Source: Neobacillus vireti (GTDB lineage Bacteria; Bacillota; Bacilli; Bacillales; Cytobacillaceae). Taken from it: 64,000 nt of DNA. Below the pieces are notes generated by a model, which was not told where the DNA came from, did no database searches, and saw only the letters and a program-made list of their open reading frames with translations. A program made the position numbers and the translations under genes. This document shows positions 1-6,935 of this stretch, piece by piece; position 1 is the stretch's first letter, and every line of letters begins with the position of its first letter. Where the stretch lies: assembly GCF_001026695.1 (NCBI RefSeq), contig NZ_LDNB01000002.1:280360-344359 (forward strand), read 5' to 3'.

Positions 1-31
1 CCTGGAACGGAACATTCTCTTTAACTTAGCC
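1..31 (+). repeat. 3' tail of a MITE-like repeat (family A, partial copy)
   Basis: The first 31 bases match the right end of the family A elements at 33761, 48150 and 51731: a CCTGGAACGG block, then AACATTC, then TTTAACTTAGCC, which corresponds to the terminal inverted repeat TTTTAACAGAGCC. The rest of the element lies outside the window, so no target duplication can be checked. Confidence 0.75.
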
Positions 32-121
32 AAAAGAAAAAAAGAAAACAACATTGTTTGGTACTATGCTTGTGTTGCGATTCATATATCGTTACTAAAA
101 GCATTTTTTATAACCAAAGGA

Positions 122-135
122 AGCAAACGCTTTCA
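122..135 (+). promoter_or_regulatory. Candidate cre (CcpA) site upstream of the etf/fix operon
   Basis: AGCAAACGCTTTCA matches 12 of 14 positions of the catabolite-response consensus TGWAANCGNTNWCA. It lies about 40 bp before the etfB start, where CcpA binding would block transcription. This would fit glucose repression of an oxidative electron-transfer operon; binding is inference. Confidence 0.5.
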
Positions 136-172
136 ACAATCTAGAGATTAAATGGAGGAGGGAAAATCCTAC

Positions 173-997
173 ATGCACATTGTCGTATGTGTCAAACAAG
201 TACCCGATACAAAAATCATTAAAATTAATCCAAAAACTAACACACTCGACCGCCGAAGTGCGCCAGCTATCTTGAACCCTTACGATGCCCATGCTGTTCA
301 AGAGGCCGTAAAAATCAAGGAAAAGACAGACGGTACGATTTCGGTTTTGTCGATGGGGCCGCCGCAAGCAACAGCTGTTATTAAAAAGAGCATTGAAATA
401 GGTGCAGATAGAGGTTATTTAATTTCTGACCGTGCTTTTGCTGGCGCAGATACACTTGCAACGAGTTATGCCCTATCTAAAGCACTCGAGAGAATTAGTA
501 AAGACCTTCCCGTGGACATGGTTATTTGCGGGAAACATGCCATTGATGGGGATACCGGACAGGTTGGACCAGGTATCGCAAGAAGAATGGATATTCCCCC
601 GGTTACCAATGTAATCGAAGTTTCGGAAGTCAATCAGCAGGAAAAAACCGTTTTAATAAAGCGGAAATTAACGAGCGGCTATGAATTAATTCAGTCTGAA
701 CTGCCTTGTTTATTAACTGTTGAAAAAGAAATTAATGATATCGAATATTCACCAATGCCAAACATGATTAAAGCAGCAAGATATGAGCCGGTAATCTGGG
801 CAGTAAGTGATCTTGAAAATGTAGAACGCACACAGCTCGGACTAAAAGGTTCACCAACTATCGTTGGTAAAATGTTCACACCTCCACGGCCAGAAGGCGG
901 CATACGGCTTGAGGGTTCTTCTGATGAGCAGGTTAGCCAGCTTATGGAAGTCCTGATGGAGAAAAAGGACCTGTTAACAATCCAGTCATCTAAATAA
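173..997 (+). CDS. etfB: Electron transfer flavoprotein beta subunit, FixA-type
   Basis: The product (274 aa) is the beta subunit of an electron transfer flavoprotein that pairs with EtfA next door. The N-terminus MHIVVCVKQVPDT and the central block VICGKHAIDGDTGQVGP are typical of EtfB/FixA. The start is placed at ATG 173: an upstream in-frame ATG at 152 lies inside the GGAGGAG ribosome site (154-160), which is about 12 bases from ATG 173. It is the first gene of an etfB-etfA-fixC-fixX cluster. In known FixABCX complexes the FixA/B flavins bifurcate NADH electrons; whether this pair bifurcates cannot be told from the sequence by eye. Confidence 0.92.
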   Translation: MHIVVCVKQVPDTKIIKINPKTNTLDRRSAPAILNPYDAHAVQEAVKIKEKTDGTISVLSMGPPQATAVIKKSIEIGADRGYLISDRAFAGADTLATSYALSKALERISKDLPVDMVICGKHAIDGDTGQVGPGIARRMDIPPVTNVIEVSEVNQQEKTVLIKRKLTSGYELIQSELPCLLTVEKEINDIEYSPMPNMIKAARYEPVIWAVSDLENVERTQLGLKGSPTIVGKMFTPPRPEGGIRLEGSSDEQVSQLMEVLMEKKDLLTIQSSK

Positions 998-1032
998 TAA
1001 AGATTAATCTTGTCTCGCAGGGAGGGGTTTAC

Positions 1033-2064
1033 ATGAATCTAGACGATTTTCGTGGAGTCTGGATATTCATCGAACAAAACGATGGGAAAATCGAAGGTGT
1101 TTCCCTAGAATTGCTTGGAGCTGGCAGGAAGCTGGCTGATAAATTACAAGTTCCGCTATCGGGATTCTTATTAGGCAGTGAAATTAAATCATTAGCCAAT
1201 CAAGTGATTGCTTATGGTGCTGATCAAGTTTACATGGTTGACCATCCAGTATTAAAGAATTATCGGACAGAGTCCTATATGAAAGGCGTAATGCTCCTGG
1301 CGGAAAAATACAAACCAGAAATTATCCTTTACGGGGCGACACCAAACGGGAAAGACCTAGCAAGTGCCGTCGCTACAGATTTAAATACTGGTTTAACAGC
1401 AGATACAACGATGTTGGACGTGGATGTAGACAATAGATTACTAGAGGCCAGCCGCCCAGCCTTTGGCGGTAATATTATGGCAACCATTCTTTGTAAGAAG
1501 CATCGTCCGCAAATGGCCACTGTCAGACCAAAGGTCATGAAGGCATTAGAACCGGATACTTCAAGACTAGGCAAAATTATTGAAGAGAGCATATCATTGC
1601 AAGAAGAAGATATGCGCACAAAAGTGCTCCGAATTGTGAATGATGTAACAAAAAAAGCCAATTTGGCTGATGCCCATGTGATTGTCTGTGGGGGTAAGGG
1701 AATGGGAGATTTGCAAAACTTCCAGCTAATTCATGAATTGGCAGATACGATTGGAGCAAGTGTCGGCGGTACACGTGACGTTGTCGAAGCTGGCTGGCTG
1801 CCGCATGAGCAGCAAGTTGGTCAAACCGGGGAAACGGTAACACCAAAAATCTATTTTGCGATTGGAATATCAGGTGCAATTCAGCATGTCGTCGGAATGA
1901 AAAACTCAGAGTTTATCATCGCCATCAATAAAGATCCGAACGCACCTATCTTTGATGTCGCCACATATGGAATAGTGGGAGACGCAATGGAAATCGTCCC
2001 AAAACTAATCGAGCAGTTTAAGCAGCTAAGGACCGAAAAAGGCGGTGAAATAAGCTATGCCTGA
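1033..2064 (+). CDS. etfA: Electron transfer flavoprotein alpha subunit, FixB-type
   Basis: The 343-aa alpha subunit binds FAD in its C-terminal half. The signature FAD region is visible: GGTRDVVEAGW near residues 245-255, then VGQTGETVTPKIYFAIGISG near 261-280, and NKDPNAPIFDVATYGIVGD. A GGAGGGG ribosome site precedes ATG 1033. The gene follows etfB by 35 bp and overlaps the FixC-like gene by 8 bp, implying translational coupling. With EtfB it would form the soluble flavoprotein that feeds electrons to the FixC/FixX quinone reductase. Confidence 0.93.
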   Translation: MNLDDFRGVWIFIEQNDGKIEGVSLELLGAGRKLADKLQVPLSGFLLGSEIKSLANQVIAYGADQVYMVDHPVLKNYRTESYMKGVMLLAEKYKPEIILYGATPNGKDLASAVATDLNTGLTADTTMLDVDVDNRLLEASRPAFGGNIMATILCKKHRPQMATVRPKVMKALEPDTSRLGKIIEESISLQEEDMRTKVLRIVNDVTKKANLADAHVIVCGGKGMGDLQNFQLIHELADTIGASVGGTRDVVEAGWLPHEQQVGQTGETVTPKIYFAIGISGAIQHVVGMKNSEFIIAINKDPNAPIFDVATYGIVGDAMEIVPKLIEQFKQLRTEKGGEISYA

Positions 2065-3352
2065 AAAATTTGATGTTATTGTGGTCGGGGCAGGACCAGC
2101 GGGTACATCTTGCGCCTTAACTTGTGCGAAGAGCGGCCTGAACGTATTGCTTATTGAAAGAGGGGAATACCCTGGGGCTAAAAACGTAATGGGCGGGGTA
2201 TTATACCGTAAGCAAATGGAAGAGTTGGTCCCTGAGTTTTGGAAGGAAGCTCCACTTGAGAGACCCGTCATTGAACAGCGTTTCTGGATGATGGATAAAG
2301 AATCTGTCGTACAATTTGGCTACAAAGGTCTGGAATGGGCCACGGAGCCATATAATAACTTTACCGTATTACGGGCGCAGTTTGACCAATGGTTTGCGAA
2401 AAAGGCAGTCGATGCTGGAGCCCTTTTGATCAACGAAACGGTTGTCACGGAATGTATTGTGGAAAACGGAAAGGTAGTGGGTGTCCGTACAGACCGCCCG
2501 GACGGAGAGGTGTTTGCCGATGTTGTGGTCCTTGCCGACGGAGTTAACTCGCTCCTCTCGAAACAATTAGGCTTCCATAAAGAATTCCGTCCAGATGAAG
2601 TAGCCTTAACGGTAATGGAAGTTATTAATCTGCCAAAAGAAAAAATTAATGACCGCTTTAACGTAGAAGATAACCAAGGCTGTACGATTGAGATTTTTGG
2701 TGATTCAACAAAAGGAAATCTTGGTACCGCCTTCCTATATACGAATAAAGAAAGCTTGAATATCGGGGTGGGAACAACCCTTTCAAGTATGATCAAAGCG
2801 AAATTGAAGCCATATGAGCTCCTAGATTACTTGAAAAATCATCCTATGGTTAAACCATTGATTGCGGGTGGAGAATCAGCTGAATATCTTGCCCACTTGA
2901 TACCAGAAGGCGGTTACCGTTCGGTCCCGAAGGTGGCTGGCAATGGCGTTATTATAATTGGCGATGCGGCCCAGCTTGTTAATGCCATCCATCGTGAAGG
3001 TTCGAACATGGCGATGCATTCAGGCCTTTTAGCTGCAGAATCAATCCTTGAGGCTAAACATCGGGAAGACTTTAGTGAATCAAGTTTAAATATCTATCGT
3101 GAGAAGCTTTTTGATAGCTTTATTATTAAAGACTTAGAGAAGTATAAAGATGCGGCCCATACGTTTGAAAAGTATCCACAATACTTTAACGATTATGTGC
3201 CGATGATGAATAAAGCAATGAGTAAATTCTTTACCGTTGATGGAACGCCAAAACGCGAAAAGCAAAAACAAATCATGAAGAGTGTAACAGCAGAAAAAGG
3301 AACGCTTCGAGTGTTGCAAGATTTATATCGTGCTTGGAAGGCGGTGAAATAA
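2057..3352 (+). CDS. fixC: FixC-like ETF:quinone oxidoreductase flavoprotein
   Basis: This 431-aa FAD protein starts with a Rossmann motif (VIVVGAGPAG, residues 7-16) and an ERG segment, and carries a second FAD contact, IIGDAAQLVNAIHREG, near residue 300. This organisation is that of FixC and the ETF-ubiquinone oxidoreductase (geranylgeranyl reductase superfamily). It is expected to pass electrons from EtfAB through FAD and the FixX cluster to menaquinone at the membrane. It overlaps etfA by 8 bp and its TAA overlaps the fixX ATG (taATG), so the four genes are clearly one operon. Confidence 0.9.
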   Translation: MPEKFDVIVVGAGPAGTSCALTCAKSGLNVLLIERGEYPGAKNVMGGVLYRKQMEELVPEFWKEAPLERPVIEQRFWMMDKESVVQFGYKGLEWATEPYNNFTVLRAQFDQWFAKKAVDAGALLINETVVTECIVENGKVVGVRTDRPDGEVFADVVVLADGVNSLLSKQLGFHKEFRPDEVALTVMEVINLPKEKINDRFNVEDNQGCTIEIFGDSTKGNLGTAFLYTNKESLNIGVGTTLSSMIKAKLKPYELLDYLKNHPMVKPLIAGGESAEYLAHLIPEGGYRSVPKVAGNGVIIIGDAAQLVNAIHREGSNMAMHSGLLAAESILEAKHREDFSESSLNIYREKLFDSFIIKDLEKYKDAAHTFEKYPQYFNDYVPMMNKAMSKFFTVDGTPKREKQKQIMKSVTAEKGTLRVLQDLYRAWKAVK

Positions 3353-3636
3353 TGTCAACGAAGAATATCGAGGAAAAACAATATCTGCTTAGGTTTAAGT
3401 GTGATACCAAGTCCCATTTGACCGTGCTTGACCATGATGTTTGCATGACACAATGTCCCGATAAAATTTGTACAGTATTTTGCCCGGCTGAGGTTTATAA
3501 GTGGGAAGGAACCCGGATGCAGGTAGGCTACGAAGGCTGCCACGAATGCGGCAGCTGCCGCATCGGGTGCCCATACCAAAACATCAAGTGGGAATATCCA
3601 AAAGGCGGACATGGAATTGTCTTCCGGTTAGCTTAA
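3352..3636 (+). CDS. fixX: FixX-like ferredoxin
   Basis: This 94-aa iron-sulfur protein pairs with FixC. Nine cysteines are present (17, 31, 35, 40, 44, 63, 66, 69, 73). The run CHECGSCRIGCP at 63-74 gives CxxCxxCxxxC, and CPDKICTVFCP at 35-45 supplies further ligands, so one [4Fe-4S] cluster is secure and a second is possible. The start is ATG 3352, overlapping the fixC stop and preceded by GGAAGGCGGTG; an upstream in-frame start at 3334 lies inside fixC and is less likely. Last gene of the operon, followed by a terminator. Confidence 0.9.
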   Translation: MSTKNIEEKQYLLRFKCDTKSHLTVLDHDVCMTQCPDKICTVFCPAEVYKWEGTRMQVGYEGCHECGSCRIGCPYQNIKWEYPKGGHGIVFRLA

Positions 3637-3640
3637 CTTA

Positions 3641-3679
3641 AAAAAATGCTGCTTGCCATACGCGAGCAGCATTTTTTTA
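3641..3679 (+). terminator. Rho-independent terminator of the etf/fix operon
   Basis: ATGCTGCT and AGCAGCAT form a hairpin followed by seven T residues immediately after fixX. Confidence 0.85.
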
Positions 3680-3765
3680 TAATAGAATAATATTCACTAT
3701 ATGTAGGTTTTTTCACAAGAGAGGATAAAAAGAAGGTGGAGCAGAAGGTAAGTATTTTTTGGAGT

Positions 3766-4113
3766 TTAGCTTATTTTCTCTAATAGGGCTGCCGTGGTAA
3801 GTTCATCTTTTATGCTTGATGCTGTCAATGAAGAAGCAAGTGCGATAGCATGATCGATTAATTTCATCGGTGCGGAACAATAAAATGGCTTTTGCCAATT
3901 AAAATCGCCTTCACTGTTAGCGGGATAAACACTCACTTTCCAATGATAATAAATTTTGGACTGCGGGAGTTGTACCCCTTCTACAGCAATGAGCCAATGG
4001 GTAGAAGGTGAACTTGGATTGTACGTATCGGATTCTTTTAATGTTATTAAATCATTTGCACCAATTGCTATTAATTCCTTTGGATAAAAGTCATGGTAAT
4101 TTGGGGTTTTCAT
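3766..4113 (-). CDS. Conserved-looking hypothetical protein, 115 aa
   Basis: I do not recognise this family. The ORF has a strong ribosome site (GGGAGGGC, 8 bases before the ATG on the minus strand) and a TATAAT -10 element (4145-4150), so it is probably expressed. The protein is soluble, without signal peptide or membrane segment; the middle (THWLIAVEGVQLP, IYYHWKVSVYP) alternates hydrophobic residues like beta strands, and the C-terminal 30 residues look helical. No catalytic motif stands out. It stands alone between the etf/fix operon and the hemerythrin gene, divergent from the latter. A long inverted repeat lies just upstream of its -10 element. Confidence 0.7.
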   Translation of the reverse strand: MKTPNYHDFYPKELIAIGANDLITLKESDTYNPSSPSTHWLIAVEGVQLPQSKIYYHWKVSVYPANSEGDFNWQKPFYCSAPMKLIDHAIALASSLTASSIKDELTTAALLEKIS

Positions 4114-4150
4114 GTTTTTGCCCTCCCTTAAATGGTTTATCTATATTATA

Positions 4151-4195
4151 TGAAACTTTTAAACATTTTTGAGTGATAAATGTTAAAAGTTTTCA
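4151..4195. promoter_or_regulatory. Long inverted repeat next to the -10 of the 3766-4113 gene
   Basis: TGAAACTTTTAAACA (4151-4165) and TGTTAAAAGTTTTCA (4181-4195) are imperfect inverted repeats separated by 15 bp. They abut the TATAAT-type -10 element (4145-4150, minus strand), the position of a repressor or activator site. No regulator is assigned. Confidence 0.4.
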
Positions 4196-4199
4196 AAAA

Positions 4200-4213
4200 A
4201 TTAAACGCTTTCA
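4200..4213 (+). promoter_or_regulatory. Candidate cre-like site
   Basis: ATTAAACGCTTTCA matches 12 of 14 consensus positions of the CcpA cre site. It lies between two divergent genes (3766-4113 and the hemerythrin gene) and could act on either; in AT-rich DNA the match could be chance. Confidence 0.35.
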
Positions 4214-4258
4214 TAAAAAAGACATATTTGAAGCAAGCTTTTAACAATTAACGATGAA

Positions 4259-4301
4259 TGTGACCTATGTCACTTCATTAAATGATGGTTCCTTTTATAC
4301 T
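4259..4301 (+). promoter_or_regulatory. Fnr box plus -10 element of the hemerythrin gene
   Basis: TGTGACCTATGTCACT (4259-4274) fits the Bacillus Fnr/Crp-type palindrome TGTGA-N6-TCACA at 9 of 10 defined bases. A -10 element TATACT lies at 4296-4301. Taking the start of transcription seven bases downstream (about 4308) puts the palindrome centre at -41.5, the standard position of a class II activator. This predicts induction by Fnr under oxygen limitation. Confidence 0.7.
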
Positions 4302-4334
4302 TGAGGCATTAAATGAGGTATGAGGTGAATGATA

Positions 4335-4859
4335 ATGAGTGGCTGCATGAGTGGTTTTGGGGGCATGCCCCAAGCTGAATTATGTGAAGGGCTAAAACAA
4401 TTAAAAAGTGAACATCCTCCATTATTAGGACAATTGGAAGAATTATATGGCTTAACACAACAAATTGATCAAGAAATCGATGTAGAAAATAATTTTAACG
4501 AATTAATTGTGAAGGTAAAGGCATTTAAGGCGGCTCTTGACCCGCATTCAGAAAGAGAAGAGGGTGTTCTTTTCCCGATGATGGGTGTCTATATCGGCAC
4601 AACTTCTGGACCGATTGCGGTGATGGAATATGAACATGATCAAGCGAAAGCAAATATTGGTGCTTTTTTATCAGCAGCGGAGGTTGGCCAAGGGTATACT
4701 GATGAAAAAAAGAAATTAGCTGAATTAATTCAAAATGCCTACTTTATCTTAACCGAGCATTTCTCTAAAGAGGAAAATGTGTTATTCCCAATGGCAGAAA
4801 GAATGCTTACAGATGAAGAAAAGGCGGAATTATTCCGTAAAATCCAAGAAATAAAATAA
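4335..4859 (+). CDS. Hemerythrin HHE-domain protein
   Basis: This 174-aa cytosolic protein should bind a di-iron centre. The ligand pattern is complete: H27, H71-x3-E75 (HSERE), H101 (EYEHDQ) and H142-x3-E146 (HFSKE), the H...HxxxE...H...HxxxE order of hemerythrin domains. The N-terminus is rich in Cys, Met and Gly (MSGCMSGFGGM). Start ATG 4335 is chosen over the in-frame ATG at 4329 because GAGGTG is then at a normal distance. A Fnr box upstream suggests a role in oxygen or nitric-oxide handling, or iron-sulfur repair, under low oxygen. It lacks the ScdA N-terminal domain. The role is inferred from family and promoter only. Confidence 0.88.
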   Translation: MSGCMSGFGGMPQAELCEGLKQLKSEHPPLLGQLEELYGLTQQIDQEIDVENNFNELIVKVKAFKAALDPHSEREEGVLFPMMGVYIGTTSGPIAVMEYEHDQAKANIGAFLSAAEVGQGYTDEKKKLAELIQNAYFILTEHFSKEENVLFPMAERMLTDEEKAELFRKIQEIK

Positions 4860-4893
4860 GGATGGACCCCCCGGGGGCCATCCTTATTTTATT
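4852..4893. terminator. Bidirectional terminator between hemerythrin and MFS genes
   Basis: GGATGGACCCCC and GGGGGCCATCC pair in a GC-rich hairpin flanked by A-rich and T-rich tracts, serving two convergent genes. Confidence 0.85.
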
Positions 4894-6122
4894 TGATTCC
4901 ACTCCCAAACCTTGTGATCAGAAGGAAGAAGGAAGGCGATTAGACCGAGCAGCGGCAGCACCCCGAGCCAGGTGATCATCGACTGTAAACCAATCCAGTC
5001 GGCAATATACCCGAGACCGACTGAGCCAATTGCTCCCATGCCAAACGCAAGCCCGACAGTCAAACCGGACATTGTTCCAATTTTCCCTGGCACTAATTCC
5101 TGGGCATACACAACCGTAACAGAAAAACTGGTCATTAAAATAAACCCGGAAAGAATAAGGAAGATAAAGGCTATCGTTGGCGGGACATAAGGAATTAGTA
5201 TCGAAAAAGGAACGGTCGCCAACATCGAAAAGGAAATGATGTTTTTCTTACCAAATCGATCTGCCAGTGGACCTCCGAAAAATGTCCCGATGGCCCCGGA
5301 TACCAAAAATGCGAACAAAAAGACCTGAGATTCTTTAATCGAAAGTGCATATTCTTTAATCGCATAAAAAGTGTAAAAGTTGGTAATTCCCGAAGTGTAC
5401 CAAGTTCTTGCAAAAATTAATAATAAAATCAGGGCTAATGTATTTTTTACCTCTTTAGACAAACCAATCTTCTTTTCAACTCCAACTTTCTTTTTCTTTG
5501 ATAAGTTTGGAGAAGTTATTAATCTCTGATTATACCAATTGGCGATATAAATTAATAAAATCACGGCGAGGGCGGCGATAATCGTAAACCAGGATGCGCC
5601 AATTTGGCCAAGAGGAACCAATATCAGGGCAGTAATCACTGGGGCTAACGCCTGGCCTGTATTCCCCCCAACTTGGTAAATAGATTGAGCGAGTCCTCTT
5701 CGCTTCCCGGCAGCCATATAAGCCACCCTTGAGCCTTCAGGGTGAAAGACAGCGGAACCAAGGCCAATAAATAGAACTGACAAGACAATCATCCCAAAGC
5801 TTGAAGCAAAGCCTAATACAAGAATTCCGACTAAGGTAAACGAAAGACCGACCGGAAGTGCATAGGGCATTGGCTTTTTGTCAGTAAAGAATCCGACCAT
5901 TGGCTGCATGACAGATGAGACCATATTTAACGAGAAAGCAATAATGCCGAGCTGGGTGAAGCTTAGACCCATTGACTTAGCTAAAATAGGAAACATCGCC
6001 GGCACAACAGCCTGAATAGCATCATTCAATAAATGGCACAGACCAATAATAAAAAGAATTTTATATATGGTCGATTCGGAGGTCTGGGGTTTATTCGCAG
6101 ACAATATTGCTTGTTGACTCAT
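4884..6122 (-). CDS. MFS efflux transporter, fosmidomycin-resistance (Fsr) type
   Basis: This 412-aa major-facilitator protein has about 12 hydrophobic segments. The N-terminal LCHLLNDAIQAVVPAMFPIL and the FHPEGSRVAY motif after the fourth segment are characteristic of the Fsr family. It probably exports a small toxic compound by proton antiport across the cytoplasmic membrane; the substrate is not readable. ATG 6122 follows an AAGGGA ribosome site. A MarR-type regulator is encoded divergently 268 bp away, the usual arrangement for a self-regulated drug pump. Confidence 0.85.
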   Translation of the reverse strand: MSQQAILSANKPQTSESTIYKILFIIGLCHLLNDAIQAVVPAMFPILAKSMGLSFTQLGIIAFSLNMVSSVMQPMVGFFTDKKPMPYALPVGLSFTLVGILVLGFASSFGMIVLSVLFIGLGSAVFHPEGSRVAYMAAGKRRGLAQSIYQVGGNTGQALAPVITALILVPLGQIGASWFTIIAALAVILLIYIANWYNQRLITSPNLSKKKKVGVEKKIGLSKEVKNTLALILLLIFARTWYTSGITNFYTFYAIKEYALSIKESQVFLFAFLVSGAIGTFFGGPLADRFGKKNIISFSMLATVPFSILIPYVPPTIAFIFLILSGFILMTSFSVTVVYAQELVPGKIGTMSGLTVGLAFGMGAIGSVGLGYIADWIGLQSMITWLGVLPLLGLIAFLLPSDHKVWEWNQIK

Positions 6123-6205
6123 GGTATCCCTTCTTTATTATAGTATCTAAATATTTCTTTCCTATTTTACTACTTAATGGCTAGAATAAGAAATATTTGT
6201 TTCTA

Positions 6206-6215
6206 ATTTCGAAAT
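6206..6215. promoter_or_regulatory. Palindrome ATTTCGAAAT in the fsr/marR intergenic region
   Basis: A perfect 10-bp palindrome, extended by AT-rich similarity, lies on the fsr side of the 268-bp divergent promoter region. It is a candidate operator for the adjacent MarR protein; inference only. Confidence 0.35.
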
Positions 6216-6347
6216 ATTTAAATTATAACGGATTGAAATTTATATCATCTAGGCAGTATGTTATTGAAATATTCCTTTTATTTCAAGATAAATTGACAAG
6301 AGTAGATATTTTTTTTATAATAATTTTGAAATCGAGATAATTTAGCG

Positions 6348-6359
6348 TAATCTAGATTA
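6348..6359. promoter_or_regulatory. Palindrome TAATCTAGATTA upstream of marR
   Basis: This perfect 12-bp palindrome lies 31 bp before the marR start codon, where binding would autoregulate the gene. MarR operators are commonly short AT-rich palindromes of this type. Confidence 0.4.
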
Positions 6360-6390
6360 TGATTATTTAAACCTAAAGGATGAGAATTGT

Positions 6391-6831
6391 ATGGAAAATG
6401 ATTCAATTACTAAATCATTAAAGTTGTTTATTGTCCTTTCAAGAGCTTTTAAAGCGATTAATGAACACGTGAATAAGATTATTCAGGCTAATGGGTTAAA
6501 TCCAACTGAATTTGCTGTTTTAGAACTGCTTTATCATAAAGGCGATCAGCCGATGCAGCAAATTGGCGGGAAGATACTGCTTGCGAGCGGAAGCATTACT
6601 TACGTGGTCGATAAGCTCGAACAAAAAGGATTGCTGAAAAGAGTCGCCTGTCCAAGCGACCGAAGGGTAACCTACGCGCAAATTACAGACGAGGGGAAAA
6701 AGTTTATTCAGGATATTTTTCCGGAGCATGCAGCTCAAATCGATAGGTTAATGTCGAGCCTCACAGATTCTGAAAAAACTGAAGCGATTGACCTATTGAA
6801 AAAACTAGGTCTGCCTGCGGGGAAATTTTAA
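6391..6831 (+). CDS. MarR-family transcriptional regulator
   Basis: This 146-aa protein has the MarR winged-helix layout: N-terminal dimerisation helix, LNPTEFAVLELLYHKGD, the recognition region IGGKILLASGSITYVVDKLEQKGLLKR (about residues 57-83), and the wing motif PSDRRVTYAQITDEGKKF. The length is typical. It sits divergently from an Fsr-type MFS pump and is most simply its ligand-responsive repressor. Two palindromes in the shared intergenic region are candidate operators. The start ATG 6391 has GGATGAG upstream. Confidence 0.9.
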   Translation: MENDSITKSLKLFIVLSRAFKAINEHVNKIIQANGLNPTEFAVLELLYHKGDQPMQQIGGKILLASGSITYVVDKLEQKGLLKRVACPSDRRVTYAQITDEGKKFIQDIFPEHAAQIDRLMSSLTDSEKTEAIDLLKKLGLPAGKF

Positions 6832-6857
6832 TACGGCCATTGGTCGTATTTTTTTTA
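6830..6857 (+). terminator. Terminator of marR
   Basis: AATACGGCC and GGTCGTATT form a short-looped hairpin followed by a T tract, starting at the stop codon. Confidence 0.8.
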
Positions 6858-6935
6858 TTGTAAAGAATAGTAGTGGTTAGTGTATAATAAAAGGGGTTGG
6901 AATATTAAAAAAATTTTAACATAGGAGAGAGATAA

